Shown here: positions 36,784 to 47,546 of the stretch, one piece after another | Position numbering within the stretch: position 1 is the stretch's first letter | Layout: every line of letters starts with the position of its first letter | Assembly: GCF_008693065.1 (NCBI RefSeq) | Contig: NZ_VXKH01000001.1 | Coordinates: 100,851 to 164,850, forward strand | Length of the DNA stretch: 64,000 nt | Direction of reading: 5' to 3' | Source: Corynebacterium tuscaniense | Lineage (GTDB): Bacteria; Actinomycetota; Actinomycetes; Mycobacteriales; Mycobacteriaceae | Made by a program: the position numbers and the translations under genes | Notes under the pieces: model-generated | The model's input: only the letters and a program-made list of their open reading frames with translations | Database searches by the model: none | Told to the model about the DNA's origin: nothing

Positions 36784-37706
36784 TGCTCATTCTCGCCGCG
36801 ATGGCGGTTGGGGCGGTCATCCCTGCCCAGACCGCGGTGAACAGTCGCCTGCGCACGAGCGTGGGTGCGCCCTTACCCACGAGCTTTTACTCTTTCACCG
36901 TCGCGTTTCTGTGCGCGGTGACCCTGGCCGTGGCCATTTCTGGATTCCGCTGGGATTTTGCAGCCGCTGCTGCGGAACCCTGGTGGGTGTGGATCGGCGG
37001 TGTCATGGGCACCGTGTTCCTCACCGGCAACGTGCTGCTGTTCCCGCGGTTGGGCAGCGTGGAAACTGTGGTCATACCCATCCTGGGCCAAGTGATCATG
37101 GCGTTGGTCATCGACCAGTTTGGCATCTTCGGGGCGCCCCAAACGGAAGCCAGTGCGCTGCGTTTGCTTGGCGCGGTCGTGGTCCTGGCTGGCATCGTGT
37201 GCATTCACGTTCTCCGTCACAATAGCGACGGAGCAATAAGAAGCCACGCGGGTGGCGGCTCCCTGTGGGGTTGGCGTGCCTTCGGTGTCTTCATGGGCAT
37301 GTGCTCCGCCACTCAAACCGCGGCCAATGGTTATTTGGGCACCGTCCTGGGTAGCTCGATCCAGGCGGGCGCCGTCAACTTGGCTGTCGGCGCAACACTG
37401 CTGTTTCTGCTCAGCTTGACTTTCCGTTCTTCCCGCCAGGCGCTCCTATCCACTATTGAACCCGGCCCGTGGTGGATGTGGCTCGGCGGAGTGTTCGGTG
37501 CGATCTTCGTGGTGGGAATGGCAACCCTGGCGCCAATTATCGGCACGGGCGCCACAGTCATCGGCCAGCTTGCCGGCACGATTATCTGTGGTCAGGTCAT
37601 TGAGCGCTTCGGTTTCTTTGGCAGCCCAAAAACTCCGCTCCACGCCAACCGCGTGGTGGGCCTTGTCCTCGTGTTCATCGGCGCGGTCTTGGTGCGCGCG
37701 CTTTAG
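36783..37706 (+). CDS. DMT-superfamily transporter (DUF606/YdcZ repeat)
   Basis: This is a 307-residue membrane protein with about ten hydrophobic segments in two similar halves. Both halves begin with an IPAQTAVNSRL or ATQTAANGYLG block and carry PWW(V/M)W(I/L)GGVxG, a duplicated DUF606 (YdcZ) unit. The substrate is unknown. Its ATG overlaps the pyrH stop, so it is translated from the same mRNA. It ends convergent with the amidase, overlapping by four bases. Confidence 0.8.
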   Translation: MLILAAMAVGAVIPAQTAVNSRLRTSVGAPLPTSFYSFTVAFLCAVTLAVAISGFRWDFAAAAAEPWWVWIGGVMGTVFLTGNVLLFPRLGSVETVVIPILGQVIMALVIDQFGIFGAPQTEASALRLLGAVVVLAGIVCIHVLRHNSDGAIRSHAGGGSLWGWRAFGVFMGMCSATQTAANGYLGTVLGSSIQAGAVNLAVGATLLFLLSLTFRSSRQALLSTIEPGPWWMWLGGVFGAIFVVGMATLAPIIGTGATVIGQLAGTIICGQVIERFGFFGSPKTPLHANRVVGLVLVFIGAVLVRAL

Positions 37707-38782
37707 CGCCACTCGCGCACGACGGGTTCAATCAGCTGCGCCAGTTGGAGCAGCGTCGCATCATCCACGGTGAGCCCACCCAAATGAACCGGTCCCACTG
37801 CCACTGCAGGCCCACCCGAGAGGTTGAACAGGGAACACCACGGTGACCATTCGGTTTGCGCCATGAAGCTGTCCTCCGGCGCTAAACCAGGGAAGTAGTC
37901 CACCGCGGGCGGGTCCGCCGCAATCGTGGGTGTGAGCACCACGTCCACATCCCATTGCGCCGCCACATGCGTTGCCACACCCGCTGCCTGTTGCCGTGCC
38001 AACGTCACATCGCCCGGGGTCAAGGCGCGACCCTCACGCCGCAACCACGCCAAATATTCGCTGTCTGCCGGGTCCACGTCCGCAAAATTATGCGTGATCA
38101 ACGTACGGAAGTAGCCAAAAGCGCGCTCCGCACCAGAGAAAGGTTCAAGCACTTGCTTATCGACGCCTCCCAGCTCCTCCAGAACCTCCCCCGCACGCTC
38201 CACCACAGCAACACGTTTCTCGTCTACTTGTGCGTTGGGGGCGAAGAGGGGAGAGGTGCAGATGCCGAGGCGGAGACGTCGATAAGCATTCTGGGGCAGA
38301 CCATGAAGGGTGAGCTGATCGGCGACCGTGCGGGTGAGGAACCCATCCACGGTGCCCGCGCCGGAAGGCTTGAAACCCACAACTTCGCATGCGGCGGCAG
38401 GCACCCGCAACGATCCACCTGCATCACTGCCATGTGCCGCGCGATGCAGCCCCTCGGCCACAACCACCGCTGCACCCGAGGAGGAACCACCCGGTGTGGC
38501 TCCCGGATAAGCAGGGGACACGAGCTCCGGCACCCGCTCCGCGTACACCGTGGCACCCATCTCCGCCGTCACAGTCTTGCCGTTGATCGCCGCGCCCTGG
38601 CGCACCAGCGTGGCGAGGAATGGTGAGGTCGTGCGCGCTTTGTACTCGCGCGCGGGGTTCCCCATCGTGGTAGGCATCCCCGCGACATCCGAAAGATCCT
38701 TCGCGGGGATCACCCAACCAGCCAACCGCCCAGCAGTTTGGGGCAGGACGGAATTGTCGAGGTAGGTGAAAGCAGCATGCAT
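37703..38782 (-). CDS. Amidase-signature family protein
   Basis: This is an amide hydrolase with the Ser-cisSer-Lys triad. The lysine is in WVIPAKDLSDVAG (about residue 27). The serine-rich block is TPGGSSSGAAVVVAEG, and the nucleophile region is HGSDAGGSLRVPAAAC. At 359 residues it is shorter than the usual 450 or more, through a reduced C-terminal half. The M. tuberculosis amidase AmiC lies at the same place, between tsf and pyrH/frr. I chose the ATG at 38782, giving MHAAFTYLD; the frame is open upstream but runs into the frr start. Two inverted copies of the repeated 11-mer lie inside. Confidence 0.87.
   Translation of the reverse strand: MHAAFTYLDNSVLPQTAGRLAGWVIPAKDLSDVAGMPTTMGNPAREYKARTTSPFLATLVRQGAAINGKTVTAEMGATVYAERVPELVSPAYPGATPGGSSSGAAVVVAEGLHRAAHGSDAGGSLRVPAAACEVVGFKPSGAGTVDGFLTRTVADQLTLHGLPQNAYRRLRLGICTSPLFAPNAQVDEKRVAVVERAGEVLEELGGVDKQVLEPFSGAERAFGYFRTLITHNFADVDPADSEYLAWLRREGRALTPGDVTLARQQAAGVATHVAAQWDVDVVLTPTIAADPPAVDYFPGLAPEDSFMAQTEWSPWCSLFNLSGGPAVAVGPVHLGGLTVDDATLLQLAQLIEPVVREWR
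38155..38165 (-). repeat. Exact copy 8 of the 11-mer
   Basis: Inside the amidase gene, read as GVDKQ. Confidence 0.9.
38277..38287 (+). repeat. Exact copy 9 of the 11-mer
   Basis: Inside the amidase gene in the opposite orientation to copy 8, read as NAYRRL. Confidence 0.9.
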
Positions 38783-38866
38783 CGTGAAGTTCAGTGTAGA
38801 AGCGGCTGCTAAGTTAGTACACGACAACGGCGCGCACAATGCGCGCGATGAAAGGATGAACACCCC

Positions 38867-39424
38867 ATGATCGACGACGTATTGCTCGACGCCGAAGAGC
38901 GCATGACCAACTCCGTGGAACACACCCGCTCTGAGCTGGTGGCCATCCGCACCGGCCGCGCGAACCCTGCCATGTTCAACGGTGTTATGGCTGATTTCTA
39001 CGGCGCACCCACCCCGATCAACCAGATGGCCACCATCTCCGTGCCGGAGCCTCGGATGCTGCTGATCAAGCCGTTCGACCCGTCCACGATGGGTGAGATT
39101 GAAAACGCGATCCGTAACTCCGACCTCGGCGTCAACCCGACCGATGACGGTCACGTCATCCGCGTGACCATCCCGCAGCTCACCGAAGAGCGCCGCCGCG
39201 ACCTGGTCAAGCAGGCCAAGGCAAAGGGTGAGGACGGCAAGATTGCCATCCGCAACGTCCGCCGCTCCGGCATGGACGCACTGAAAAAGATCCAGAAGGA
39301 CGGCGACGCGGGTGAGGACGAAGTGACCGCAGCTGAGAAGGAACTGGACAAGACCACCGCCAAGTACGTCGAGCAGATTGACGACTTGGTGGGCAAGAAG
39401 GAAGCAGAGCTCCTCGAGGTCTAA
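38867..39424 (+). CDS. frr: Ribosome recycling factor
   Basis: RRF splits post-termination ribosomes with EF-G. The 185-residue protein has the typical [20 protein letters not shown] start, [11 protein letters not shown], the hinge [16 protein letters not shown] and [23 protein letters not shown] site precedes the ATG. The small hairpin GCGCGC-ACAAT-GCGCGC lies just upstream. cdsA follows after five bases. Confidence 0.97.
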   Translation: MIDDVLLDAEERMTNSVEHTRSELVAIRTGRANPAMFNGVMADFYGAPTPINQMATISVPEPRMLLIKPFDPSTMGEIENAIRNSDLGVNPTDDGHVIRVTIPQLTEERRRDLVKQAKAKGEDGKIAIRNVRRSGMDALKKIQKDGDAGEDEVTAAEKELDKTTAKYVEQIDDLVGKKEAELLEV

Positions 39425-39429
39425 ATTCC

Positions 39430-40317
39430 GTGACGGACACGACTGAAAACCAACACCAGCGCCGAGTTCACCTGCCTAAACCCAAGAACTCCGCGGGCCG
39501 AAACCTGCCCGTGGCGATTGCCACGAGTGTGGTGCTTATTACCTTGGTGCTCGTGGCCACCTACGTGGGGCCTGTCATGTGGTATCCCGTTGTCAGCGTG
39601 GCTGCCGCGCTGGCGATGTGGGAAACCTTCACCCGCCTGCGCGAACACGGCTTTGGTGTGTACCGCTTTGCCAGCATCGTGCTGGGCATATCCATGATTG
39701 TGTCTACGTGGCCGTTTGGATATACCGGGTTGCTGGCCACCTTCACCGTAAGCGTGTTGGCCCTCATGTTCGCGCGCCTGTTCTTCCACGGCCCGGATAC
39801 CGCGCCACGGAACTATGTGCGCGACACAGCCGTGAACATTTTTGTCCTCGTGTGGATCGGCATGTTCGGTGCCTTTGCCGCCATGATCTCCCGCCTAGAA
39901 GCGCCAGGGGTCGCGGGTGGATTTTTCATCATCACGTTCATCGCATGCGTGGTGGCCAATGATGTGGGTGGGTACACCGCCGGTGTTCTCTTCGGTTCAC
40001 ATCCGATGGCACCGGCAGTAAGCCCGAAGAAATCCTGGGAAGGATTCGTCGGCTCTGTCATCCTCGGTGCGGTGACGGGTGTACTCACCGGCATGTACCT
40101 GCTGGGGACACAGTGGTGGGCAGGACTCATCTTCGGGCTCGGCATCGTCGTGTGCGCCACCCTGGGAGATTTGGTGGAAAGCCAGTTCAAACGTGAACTG
40201 GGCATCAAGGATATGTCTGCGCTCTTGCCAGGTCACGGCGGAATGATGGACCGGGTTGACGGCATCCTACCGGCGGCTGCGGCGACGTGGCTGCTGATGA
40301 ACGTCGTCGTGCTGTAA
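39430..40317 (+). CDS. cdsA: Phosphatidate cytidylyltransferase
   Basis: CdsA makes CDP-diacylglycerol for phospholipid synthesis. The 295-residue protein has about eight membrane segments. The C-terminal signature KRELGIKDMSALLPGHGGMMDRVDG is complete. The N-terminal 25 residues are polar, as in actinobacterial CdsA. The GTG at 39430 lies five bases after frr, so the two are co-transcribed. Confidence 0.95.
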   Translation: MTDTTENQHQRRVHLPKPKNSAGRNLPVAIATSVVLITLVLVATYVGPVMWYPVVSVAAALAMWETFTRLREHGFGVYRFASIVLGISMIVSTWPFGYTGLLATFTVSVLALMFARLFFHGPDTAPRNYVRDTAVNIFVLVWIGMFGAFAAMISRLEAPGVAGGFFIITFIACVVANDVGGYTAGVLFGSHPMAPAVSPKKSWEGFVGSVILGAVTGVLTGMYLLGTQWWAGLIFGLGIVVCATLGDLVESQFKRELGIKDMSALLPGHGGMMDRVDGILPAAAATWLLMNVVVL

Positions 40318-40360
40318 CAATTGACCATGACGTGGCAAACCAGGCAGAATGGGCCACGTC

Positions 40361-41467
40361 ATGAGTGATTTTCCAAAGATCCAGTTGCTGTCCCCCAAGC
40401 GCGGCATGCCGCCGAAGCACTTCGCGGACCTGACCGTTGAAGAACGCATCACTGCATTGGGGGAGCTCGGCCTACCCAAGTTCCGCGCCGACCAGATCGC
40501 ACGCCACTACTACGGCCGCTATGAAGCGGACCCGTCCACGATGACGGACCTACCTGCTGCTCAACGTGAGACAGTCAAGGAAGCACTGTTCCCACGCTTG
40601 CTCACCCCGGTGCGCACCGTGGAAACCGATAACGGTGATACCACCAAGACCTTGTGGCGCCTGCACGACGGGATCTTGTTGGAATCCGTACTTATGCGCT
40701 ACCCGGGCCGCGCGACCCTGTGCATCTCCTCCCAGGCTGGCTGTGGCATGGCGTGCCCGTTCTGTGCGACCGGCCAGGGTGGGCTTGACCGTAACCTGTC
40801 CACCGCGGAGATCGTGGACCAGGTGCGTGAAGCCGCCGCCATGATGGAAGCTGAAGGCGGTCGCTTGACCAACGTAGTCTTTATGGGCATGGGGGAGCCA
40901 CTGGCTAACTACAACCGCGTGGTGGCCGCGGTGCGTCAGATCATCTTGCCCGCGCCGGAGGGCTTTGGCATCTCACAGCGCAACGTGACGGTGTCCACTG
41001 TGGGGCTCGCGCCGGCTATCCGTAAGCTTGCGGACGAAGGCTTCAATGTCACCCTCGCGGTTTCCCTGCACACGCCTGATGATGAACTGCGCGACACCCT
41101 CGTCCCCATGAACAATCGCTTCTCCGTCGCCGACGTTCTGGATGCTGCCCGTTACTTCGCGGACCAAACCGGCCGGCGCGTATCCATCGAGTACGCGCTC
41201 ATCCGCGACATCAATGACCATGATTTCCGTGCGGACATGCTGGGCAAAAAGCTTCACGACGCATTGGGCCCCCTCGTCCACGTCAACCTCATCCCACTGA
41301 ACCCGACCCCGGGTTCGAAGTGGGACGCGTCCCCGCGTGAGCGCCAGGACGAGTTCGTCCGCCGCGTCATCGCCCAAGGTGTGCCGTGCACAGTGCGTGA
41401 CACCAAGGGCCAAGAAATCGCTGCTGCGTGCGGCCAGCTGGCCGCCGATGAAAAGGCAGAGGCCTAA
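40361..41467 (+). CDS. rlmN: Dual-specificity 23S rRNA/tRNA methyltransferase RlmN
   Basis: This radical-SAM enzyme methylates A2503 of 23S rRNA and A37 of some tRNAs. The iron-sulfur cluster motif is [29 protein letters not shown] follows, and the late cysteine in [18 protein letters not shown] is a conserved catalytic one. At 368 residues it is normal. ATG 40361 gives MSDFPKIQ; an ATG at 40349 adds four residues and cannot be excluded. Confidence 0.95.
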   Translation: MSDFPKIQLLSPKRGMPPKHFADLTVEERITALGELGLPKFRADQIARHYYGRYEADPSTMTDLPAAQRETVKEALFPRLLTPVRTVETDNGDTTKTLWRLHDGILLESVLMRYPGRATLCISSQAGCGMACPFCATGQGGLDRNLSTAEIVDQVREAAAMMEAEGGRLTNVVFMGMGEPLANYNRVVAAVRQIILPAPEGFGISQRNVTVSTVGLAPAIRKLADEGFNVTLAVSLHTPDDELRDTLVPMNNRFSVADVLDAARYFADQTGRRVSIEYALIRDINDHDFRADMLGKKLHDALGPLVHVNLIPLNPTPGSKWDASPRERQDEFVRRVIAQGVPCTVRDTKGQEIAAACGQLAADEKAEA

Positions 41468-41488
41468 CACCACATCGGGGCAGAAGAA

Positions 41489-41527
41489 AACCCCAGCTAA
41501 CAGATCATAGAACTGCTAGCTGGGGTT
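41489..41527 (-). terminator. Terminator for the DUF2631 gene
   Basis: AACCCCAGCTA pairs perfectly with TAGCTGGGGTT. On the minus strand the stem is followed by TTTTCTTCTG; on the plus strand no T-run follows, so it serves rlmN less well. Confidence 0.75.
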
Positions 41528-41538
41528 AACTAAATGTC

Positions 41539-41967
41539 TTACTTGCCCAGTTGCTGGGTGCTGCGGGAAGCGCGGAATGCCTCCGGCTCAATGTTGTGGG
41601 CGCGCAGCTGGCTGTCGGTCAGATCAGCGTATGGTCCGGTCATGGTGCGCTGGAGTTCAGTCCAGTTCTTTTCCTCGTAACCGACCGGCTGGTTGAAAGC
41701 GGTGAGAGTGCGCACCTGGGACAGCTCCGGGCGGATGGCAAACAGCACAAGGCCGAGAGCAATAAGGACTGCCAGGGCGATCAACCAGATGGTCTCCACG
41801 TGGCCCCTATGGTTGCCGAAGTTGAAGCCAATGAGGAAAGCCACGGACACCCAACCAGCGATCTGGATGGTCTTCGGGGTCAGTTCAGACCAACCCCACT
41901 TGGCGGAAGGCACATCAGCCTCGGAAACACCGTTGTAGACCTGGGGTGCGTCATCCTTAGCGCTCAC
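41539..41967 (-). CDS. DUF2631 membrane protein
   Basis: This is a 142-residue protein with two adjacent membrane helices (WVSVAFLIGFNF and TIWLIALAVLIALGLVLFAI). It follows the actinobacterial DUF2631 pattern, seen at the same place in M. tuberculosis (Rv2876). The cytoplasmic tail has TGPYADLTDSQLRAHNIEPE. Function unknown. It is convergent with rlmN and divergent from dxr. Confidence 0.75.
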   Translation of the reverse strand: MSAKDDAPQVYNGVSEADVPSAKWGWSELTPKTIQIAGWVSVAFLIGFNFGNHRGHVETIWLIALAVLIALGLVLFAIRPELSQVRTLTAFNQPVGYEEKNWTELQRTMTGPYADLTDSQLRAHNIEPEAFRASRSTQQLGK

Positions 41968-42123
41968 AGCAAACTCCTTGACACGGGTTAGGGAAAAGAG
42001 TCAATGCCACCATTTTGGCACACGTGGTGCTGTGTTTCCGATTCATCCCCCCGAAACACCCCGAACCTCACCCTTAGTATGACCCCACAGCGCTTCCCGC
42101 CCGCTCTGTGTGACAATGAAACT

Positions 42124-43281
42124 GTGCGCAAAGTTGTGATTTTGGGTTCCACGGGTTCCATCGGTACGCAGGCGTTAGATGTCATTCGGGACAACCCCGA
42201 TGCCTTTGAGGTCGTGGGTATTTCCGCCGCCGGGTCGGATCCAGCCACGATCGTCGCCCAGGCGCGGGAGTGGGGGTTGGGGGCGGGGCAGGTTGGCGTC
42301 GCTAAGCAAGAAGCTGCTGATGAGGTAAGCCGTGAGCTCGGAGGCGAGGTTCTGCGCGGTGACGCGGCCGCGGAAACGCTGGTGCGCCACGTGAACGCTG
42401 ATGTGGTGCTGAACGCTCTTGTCGGATCGCTGGGGCTCGCTTCGACGTTGGCCACGCTGGACAGTGGCGCGGTGCTCGCGCTGGCGAACAAGGAGTCTCT
42501 CGTTGCGGGCGGCGATATTGTCATGGCGCGCGGCGGCGAGATCGTCCCCGTTGATTCAGAGCATTCCGCGATGGCGCAATGCTTACGCGCGGGCCGGGCC
42601 GAGGATGTGGAACGCTTCGTCCTTACTGCCTCCGGTGGGCCTTTCCTTGGGCAAACACGTGAGCAGATGTGGGACGCCACCCCCGCACAAGCTGCCGCGC
42701 ATCCGACGTGGTCGATGGGGCAGATGAACACGTTGAACTCCGCGACGATGGTGAATAAAGGCCTCGAGCTGATTGAGGCGACGCTGCTCTTTGGCATCTC
42801 CCCGGACATCATTGATGTGACCGTGCACCCGCAGTCGATCGTGCACTCGATGGTGACCTTTGTGGACGGTGCCACGATCGCGCAGGCTTCGCCGCCGTCG
42901 ATGAAAATGCCGATCGCGCATGCCCTCGCCTGGCCGAACCGTGTCGCGGACGTACAGCCGCAGCTCGACTTCACACAGGCGATGGATTGGCGCTTTGAGC
43001 CACTCGACGAGGAAGCTTTTCCCGCCGTTCGCCTCGCGCGTGAGGTTGCGCGCGCTCGCGGAACTTTCCCGGCGGTGTACAACGCCGCCAATGAAGAAGC
43101 CGCATCGGCCTTCTTGGCGGGCAAGATCCGCTTCCCGCAGATCGTGGACACCATCGACTTCGTGCTGGATTCGGCGTCGGATTTTGCGGTGGTACCGTCA
43201 TCCTTCAATGACATCGTGGCGGTGGAAACGCAGGCCCGTGCCCGCGCCGTGGAGCGGATTCAAGCGATCGCCGGCGCGTAG
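42124..43281 (+). CDS. dxr: 1-deoxy-D-xylulose 5-phosphate reductoisomerase
   Basis: Dxr commits carbon to the MEP pathway of isoprenoid synthesis. The NADPH-binding motif [17 protein letters not shown] comes first, followed by the substrate and metal block [12 protein letters not shown] and [14 protein letters not shown], and TASGGPFLG. At 385 residues from the GTG at 42124 it has normal size. An ATG at 42079 would add 15 residues ahead of the Rossmann motif. ispG, the sixth step, lies two genes downstream. Confidence 0.95.
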   Translation: MRKVVILGSTGSIGTQALDVIRDNPDAFEVVGISAAGSDPATIVAQAREWGLGAGQVGVAKQEAADEVSRELGGEVLRGDAAAETLVRHVNADVVLNALVGSLGLASTLATLDSGAVLALANKESLVAGGDIVMARGGEIVPVDSEHSAMAQCLRAGRAEDVERFVLTASGGPFLGQTREQMWDATPAQAAAHPTWSMGQMNTLNSATMVNKGLELIEATLLFGISPDIIDVTVHPQSIVHSMVTFVDGATIAQASPPSMKMPIAHALAWPNRVADVQPQLDFTQAMDWRFEPLDEEAFPAVRLAREVARARGTFPAVYNAANEEAASAFLAGKIRFPQIVDTIDFVLDSASDFAVVPSSFNDIVAVETQARARAVERIQAIAGA

Positions 43282-43302
43282 CGCCAAACGGAAAGGCTAC
43301 TC

Positions 43303-44514
43303 GTGGGACCATTTCTCCTGGGCATTGTTGTCTTCGCGCTGTGCATTGCTGTGTCGATCGCGCTGCACGAGGCCGGACATATGCTCACCGCGAAAGCCTT
43401 TGGGATGCGGGTGCGCCGTTTCTTCGTCGGCTTCGGGCCAAAGCTCGTGTCCGTGAAGAAGGGGGAAACGGAGTACGGCATCGCCGCGCTGCCGTTCGGC
43501 GGATTCTGTGACATCGCGGGGATGACCGCGATGGATCCGCTCACGCCGGAGGAAGAGCCGCACGCGATGTATCGCAAGCCGTGGTGGCAGCGCGTCGCGG
43601 TGATGAGTGGTGGCATTGTGATGAACCTGTTTCTCGGGTTCATGGTGCTGTACCTGCTGGCGGTGTCGTCGGGAATTCCGAACCCGTACGCGGACCGTAC
43701 GCCGACGGTGGGGGAGGTTGCGTGCACGTCTGACCAGGTTGATGCCACGACGGTGGCGGAGTGCACGGGCCCCGGCCCCGCGGGAGAAGCAGGTGTGCGC
43801 CCGGGTGACAAGATCCTGGCTATTGACGGCCAAGCGATGCGATCCTTCGTGGAGATCCGCGAGTATGTGCTCACTCGTCCAGGCCAAACAGTCACGCTTG
43901 ATGTGGAACGCGCAGGAACGCGTTTGCTTATCGACGTCCCCGTTACCCCCGTCACTCGCCTCACCCCCGAAGGCACTGCCTTTGAGGCTGGCGCGATCGG
44001 CGTGAGCAATGCCCCGGTGGTGGATGCAGTGAAACGCTTCGGTCCGGTGGAGGCAGTTCCGGCGACGGCACGGGTGTCAGGGGAGATGCTCGTAGCGTCG
44101 GTGAAGGGCATCATCGCGTTTCCAGGGAAAGTGCCGGGGGTGGCGGCGTCAATATTCGGTGCGGAGCGGGACATGGAAGGCCCGATCAGTGTAGTGGGGG
44201 CGTCGCGAGCAGGCGGTGAGCTTGTGGAGCGGTCCATGTGGAGCGTGTTCTTTTCCCTGCTGGCCTCCCTGAACTTCTTCCTGGCCCTGTTCAACCTGAT
44301 CCCGCTGCCACCGTTAGATGGCGGACACATAGCGGTGGTTCTGTACGAGACAATCCGTGACCGCCTGCGTGCCCTGCGCGGACTGCCGGCGGGTGGCCCG
44401 GTGAACTACCAGAAGTTGGCGCCGATCACGTACGCGATGGCTGCACTGCTGCTCGGGGTGGGCGTGTTGGTTATTGTCGCCGACGTGGTCAACCCCGTGC
44501 GCCTCTTTGGCTGA
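43303..44514 (+). CDS. rip1: Rip1/RseP site-2 protease
   Basis: This membrane metalloprotease cuts transmembrane anti-sigma factors and similar proteins (Rip1 in mycobacteria). The 403-residue protein has the HEAGH active site near residue 21 in the first helix, a PDZ domain around residues 150-215 ([17 protein letters not shown]), and the C-terminal LDG motif [10 protein letters not shown]. The GTG at 43303 follows GGAAAGG. The dxr-rip1-ispG order matches Rv2870c-Rv2868c. Confidence 0.94.
   Translation: MGPFLLGIVVFALCIAVSIALHEAGHMLTAKAFGMRVRRFFVGFGPKLVSVKKGETEYGIAALPFGGFCDIAGMTAMDPLTPEEEPHAMYRKPWWQRVAVMSGGIVMNLFLGFMVLYLLAVSSGIPNPYADRTPTVGEVACTSDQVDATTVAECTGPGPAGEAGVRPGDKILAIDGQAMRSFVEIREYVLTRPGQTVTLDVERAGTRLLIDVPVTPVTRLTPEGTAFEAGAIGVSNAPVVDAVKRFGPVEAVPATARVSGEMLVASVKGIIAFPGKVPGVAASIFGAERDMEGPISVVGASRAGGELVERSMWSVFFSLLASLNFFLALFNLIPLPPLDGGHIAVVLYETIRDRLRALRGLPAGGPVNYQKLAPITYAMAALLLGVGVLVIVADVVNPVRLFG
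43926..43936 (-). repeat. Exact copy 10 of the 11-mer
   Basis: Inside the PDZ part of rip1, read as LLIDV. Confidence 0.9.
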
Positions 44515-44539
44515 GAGAACCGGTGTTAGTCTTAGGTCT

Positions 44540-45703
44540 ATGAATCTTCCCATCGGTTTGGGCATTCCGGAAGGCCCGCCTCCGACTCTTGCTCCGCGTC
44601 GTCAAACCCGTCAGTTGTTCGTGGGTGGGGTGGGGGTTGGATCCGATCACCCGATCAGTGTGCAGTCGATGACGACGACGAAGACGCACGATATTAACGC
44701 AACTTTGCAGCAGATCGCGCAGCTGACAGCGGCTGGTTGTGACATCGTGCGCGTGGCCTGCCCGAAGACGGTCGACGCGGATGCGTTGCCGGCGATTGCG
44801 CAAAAGTCGCCGATCCCGGTTATTGCGGATATTCACTTCCAACCGAAGTACATCTTCGCAGCCATTGACGCCGGGTGTGCCGCTGTGCGCGTGAACCCGG
44901 GCAACATCAAGGAGTTCGACGGCCGCGTGAAAGAGGTAGCCAAGGCTGCTGCCGATGCGGGGATTCCGATCCGCATCGGTGTTAATGGTGGCTCCTTGGA
45001 TAAGCGCCTTCTGGAGAAATACGGTAAAGCAACCCCGGAGGCACTCGTGGAGTCCGCGGTATGGGAGGCCGGCCTGTTCGAGGAGCATGGTTTCGGTGAT
45101 ATCGCCATTTCCGTGAAGCACTCCGACCCGGTTCTCATGGTGGAGGCGTACCGCCAGCTCGCCGCGAAGACGGATTATCCGCTGCACCTCGGTGTGACGG
45201 AGGCGGGCCCGAAGTTCATGGGCACGATCAAGTCCTCTGTGGCCTTTGGCGCGCTCCTGGCTGAGGGGATCGGCGACACCATCCGCGTCTCCCTTTCCGC
45301 TGACCCGGTGGAGGAGATCAAGGTCGGCGACCAGATCCTCCAGGCGCTCAATCTGCGTCCGCGCAAGCTGGAGATCGTCTCCTGTCCGTCGTGTGGTCGC
45401 GCGCAGGTGGACGTGTACAAGCTCGCCGAGGAGGTCACCGCCGGCCTGGAGGGCATGGAGTATCCGTTGCGTGTTGCTGTGATGGGCTGCGTAGTTAATG
45501 GCCCCGGTGAAGCGCGCGATGCGGACCTCGGCGTCGCTTCCGGTAACGGCAAGGGCCAGATCTTTGTCAAGGGCGAGGTTGTGGAGACGGTACCGGAGTC
45601 GAAGATCGTCGAAACGCTCATTGCGCATGCTGAACGCATCGCGGAAGAAGAGGGCCTTGAGGAGATCGCGGGCGCGAAGGCTGAAGTCAAGGTTACAAAG
45701 TAG
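44540..45703 (+). CDS. ispG: 4-hydroxy-3-methylbut-2-enyl diphosphate synthase
   Basis: IspG is an iron-sulfur enzyme of the MEP pathway. The 387-residue protein has the TIM-barrel N-terminal part ([27 protein letters not shown]-like [12 protein letters not shown]) and the cluster cysteines in [12 protein letters not shown] and [11 protein letters not shown] chose the ATG at 44540; the frame opens upstream within rip1. The PBP gene follows after four bases. Confidence 0.96.
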   Translation: MNLPIGLGIPEGPPPTLAPRRQTRQLFVGGVGVGSDHPISVQSMTTTKTHDINATLQQIAQLTAAGCDIVRVACPKTVDADALPAIAQKSPIPVIADIHFQPKYIFAAIDAGCAAVRVNPGNIKEFDGRVKEVAKAAADAGIPIRIGVNGGSLDKRLLEKYGKATPEALVESAVWEAGLFEEHGFGDIAISVKHSDPVLMVEAYRQLAAKTDYPLHLGVTEAGPKFMGTIKSSVAFGALLAEGIGDTIRVSLSADPVEEIKVGDQILQALNLRPRKLEIVSCPSCGRAQVDVYKLAEEVTAGLEGMEYPLRVAVMGCVVNGPGEARDADLGVASGNGKGQIFVKGEVVETVPESKIVETLIAHAERIAEEEGLEEIAGAKAEVKVTK

Positions 45704-45707
45704 GACG

Positions 45708-47525
45708 ATGAAATCTCGGGTCCTTGCGCTGCTTGCCGTACTGGTTGTTGCGCTTGGTGTGAGTGCGTGTACACCGAAGCCGAATCCGGCGAAGCCAGTA
45801 GCGCAGGATCTACTCGATGCTCTGCAAGATTTCGATTATGAGGCTCTAGCTCAGCTTGTCGACGTCCCCCAGCAAGCCACCGACTCGGCCTCCGCCACCG
45901 TCAGTGGCCTGCAAGCAGAAGCATTGAATGCGACGCTGAACTACATTGACCAAAAAGAAAACATCGCTACCGCCCACTACACCTTGGAGTGGGCCCTGCC
46001 ACGCGACCGGCAGGTGGCCTATGACGCGTCGATGACGTTGACGCAGTCCAATGACGAGTGGACGGTGCGGTGGCAGCCGTCTGTATTGCACCCACGCCTG
46101 GGGGCGAACCAGCACCTTGAGTTGCGGACGGTCCCAGCGAAGCAGGCGAGTGTGGTGTCCTCCGATGGTGTGGCGTTGTTGAGTCCGGGGGTGGCGTATC
46201 GGCTGCTCGTAGATAAAGGCGCGGTGCGCAATGTTCCGGAAACCGCCATCTCGATCTCTAATGCTTTGACCAATGCTCACGCGGTGGACAAAGCGGTTCC
46301 CACGCGCGATGCGGGGGACCTGCAGAAGGAATTGGAGGCGGCTTCTGGGGTGTACTCCGTGGCGATGATCCCGGCCACCTCTCATGCGGTCGCTGATGCC
46401 GCGTTGAAGGGTATCCCCGGGGTGCGGCTGAATGAGGAAGCTGCGATGGTCAATGCGAATCCGGGTTTTGCGCCGGACATCATGGCACGCATCGGTGAAG
46501 TTGTGCGCGGGGATTTGGAGGGAGATGCGGGCTGGAAGATCGCCGTTGTGAATGAGAACGGCAATGAGCTCGAAGACGTGGAAAAGCACGACGCGAAGCC
46601 ATCGCCGTCCATCGGGATCAGCCTGTCCCACAAGGTTCAGGTTGCCGCGGAGAAGGCTCTTGAGCCGATCGCGGGCCAGAAAGCAATGATCGTGGCAATC
46701 CGCCCCTCGACGGGCGAGATCCTCGCCGTTGCTCAAACACCTGAGGCGGATAAGGACGGCAACCTAGCCCTTACCGGCCAGTACCCGCCGGGCTCGACGT
46801 TCAAGATCATTTCCGCAGCCGCTGGATTGGAAAAGCAAGGGCTCAACCCAGGTTCCATCGTGCCGTGTCCAGGAACCATGAATATTTACGGGCGCATCGT
46901 GACTAACTACGCGGGCTCTGGCGCTGGGGATGTCCCGCTGCAGACCGCATTCGCACGGTCCTGCAACACCACCTTTGCGGACATTTCAACGAAGTTGGCG
47001 CCGGGGGAGCTCAAAGACGTCGGTAAGCAATTTGGCCTTGGGGTGGACTACGAGATCACGGGCTTGGAGACCTTGACTGGCTCGATCCCCGTCGGCGAAG
47101 AAGCGCTTGACCGCACCGAGGCCGGTTACGGGCAAGGCCATGACCTGGCGAGCCCGTTTGGCATGGCGCTCGTGTCCGCAACTGCTGCCCGTGGCGAGGT
47201 TCCTCTGCCGTATCTGATTCAAGGCAAGGAAACGAAAGCCAGCGAAACGGCACCCAAACTCGACCCGCAGGCCCTGGCGGGTCTGCAGGACATGATGAAG
47301 GCAGTTGTCAGCCCTGGCGGCACCGCTGGCGGCATGAGTGCTGGCGGCGACATCCGCGGCAAGACTGGTGAGGCCGAAATCAACAGCGGCTCCCACTCCT
47401 GGTTCACCGGCTACCGGGATGATGACATTGCGTTTGCCACCCTCATCGTCCTTGGTGGCGGATCTGAGGCAGCCGTGCACATCACTGACGCGATGCTGCG
47501 CAACATCGATGAGGCCGGAGTCTAG
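45708..47525 (+). CDS. Class B penicillin-binding lipoprotein
   Basis: This is a 605-residue exported transpeptidase for peptidoglycan cross-linking, equivalent to Rv2864c. A lipoprotein signal ends at VSAC (Cys21). An NTF2-like (MecA_N) domain and a PBP dimer domain fill residues 25-320. The transpeptidase motifs are STFK (about residue 364), SCN (about 417) and KTG (about 550). A lipid anchor instead of a membrane helix is usual for this actinobacterial PBP. The ATG at 45708 lies four bases after ispG. Confidence 0.93.
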   Translation: MKSRVLALLAVLVVALGVSACTPKPNPAKPVAQDLLDALQDFDYEALAQLVDVPQQATDSASATVSGLQAEALNATLNYIDQKENIATAHYTLEWALPRDRQVAYDASMTLTQSNDEWTVRWQPSVLHPRLGANQHLELRTVPAKQASVVSSDGVALLSPGVAYRLLVDKGAVRNVPETAISISNALTNAHAVDKAVPTRDAGDLQKELEAASGVYSVAMIPATSHAVADAALKGIPGVRLNEEAAMVNANPGFAPDIMARIGEVVRGDLEGDAGWKIAVVNENGNELEDVEKHDAKPSPSIGISLSHKVQVAAEKALEPIAGQKAMIVAIRPSTGEILAVAQTPEADKDGNLALTGQYPPGSTFKIISAAAGLEKQGLNPGSIVPCPGTMNIYGRIVTNYAGSGAGDVPLQTAFARSCNTTFADISTKLAPGELKDVGKQFGLGVDYEITGLETLTGSIPVGEEALDRTEAGYGQGHDLASPFGMALVSATAARGEVPLPYLIQGKETKASETAPKLDPQALAGLQDMMKAVVSPGGTAGGMSAGGDIRGKTGEAEINSGSHSWFTGYRDDDIAFATLIVLGGGSEAAVHITDAMLRNIDEAGV

Positions 47526-47546
47526 GCCGAAACACGCGGGACTACC

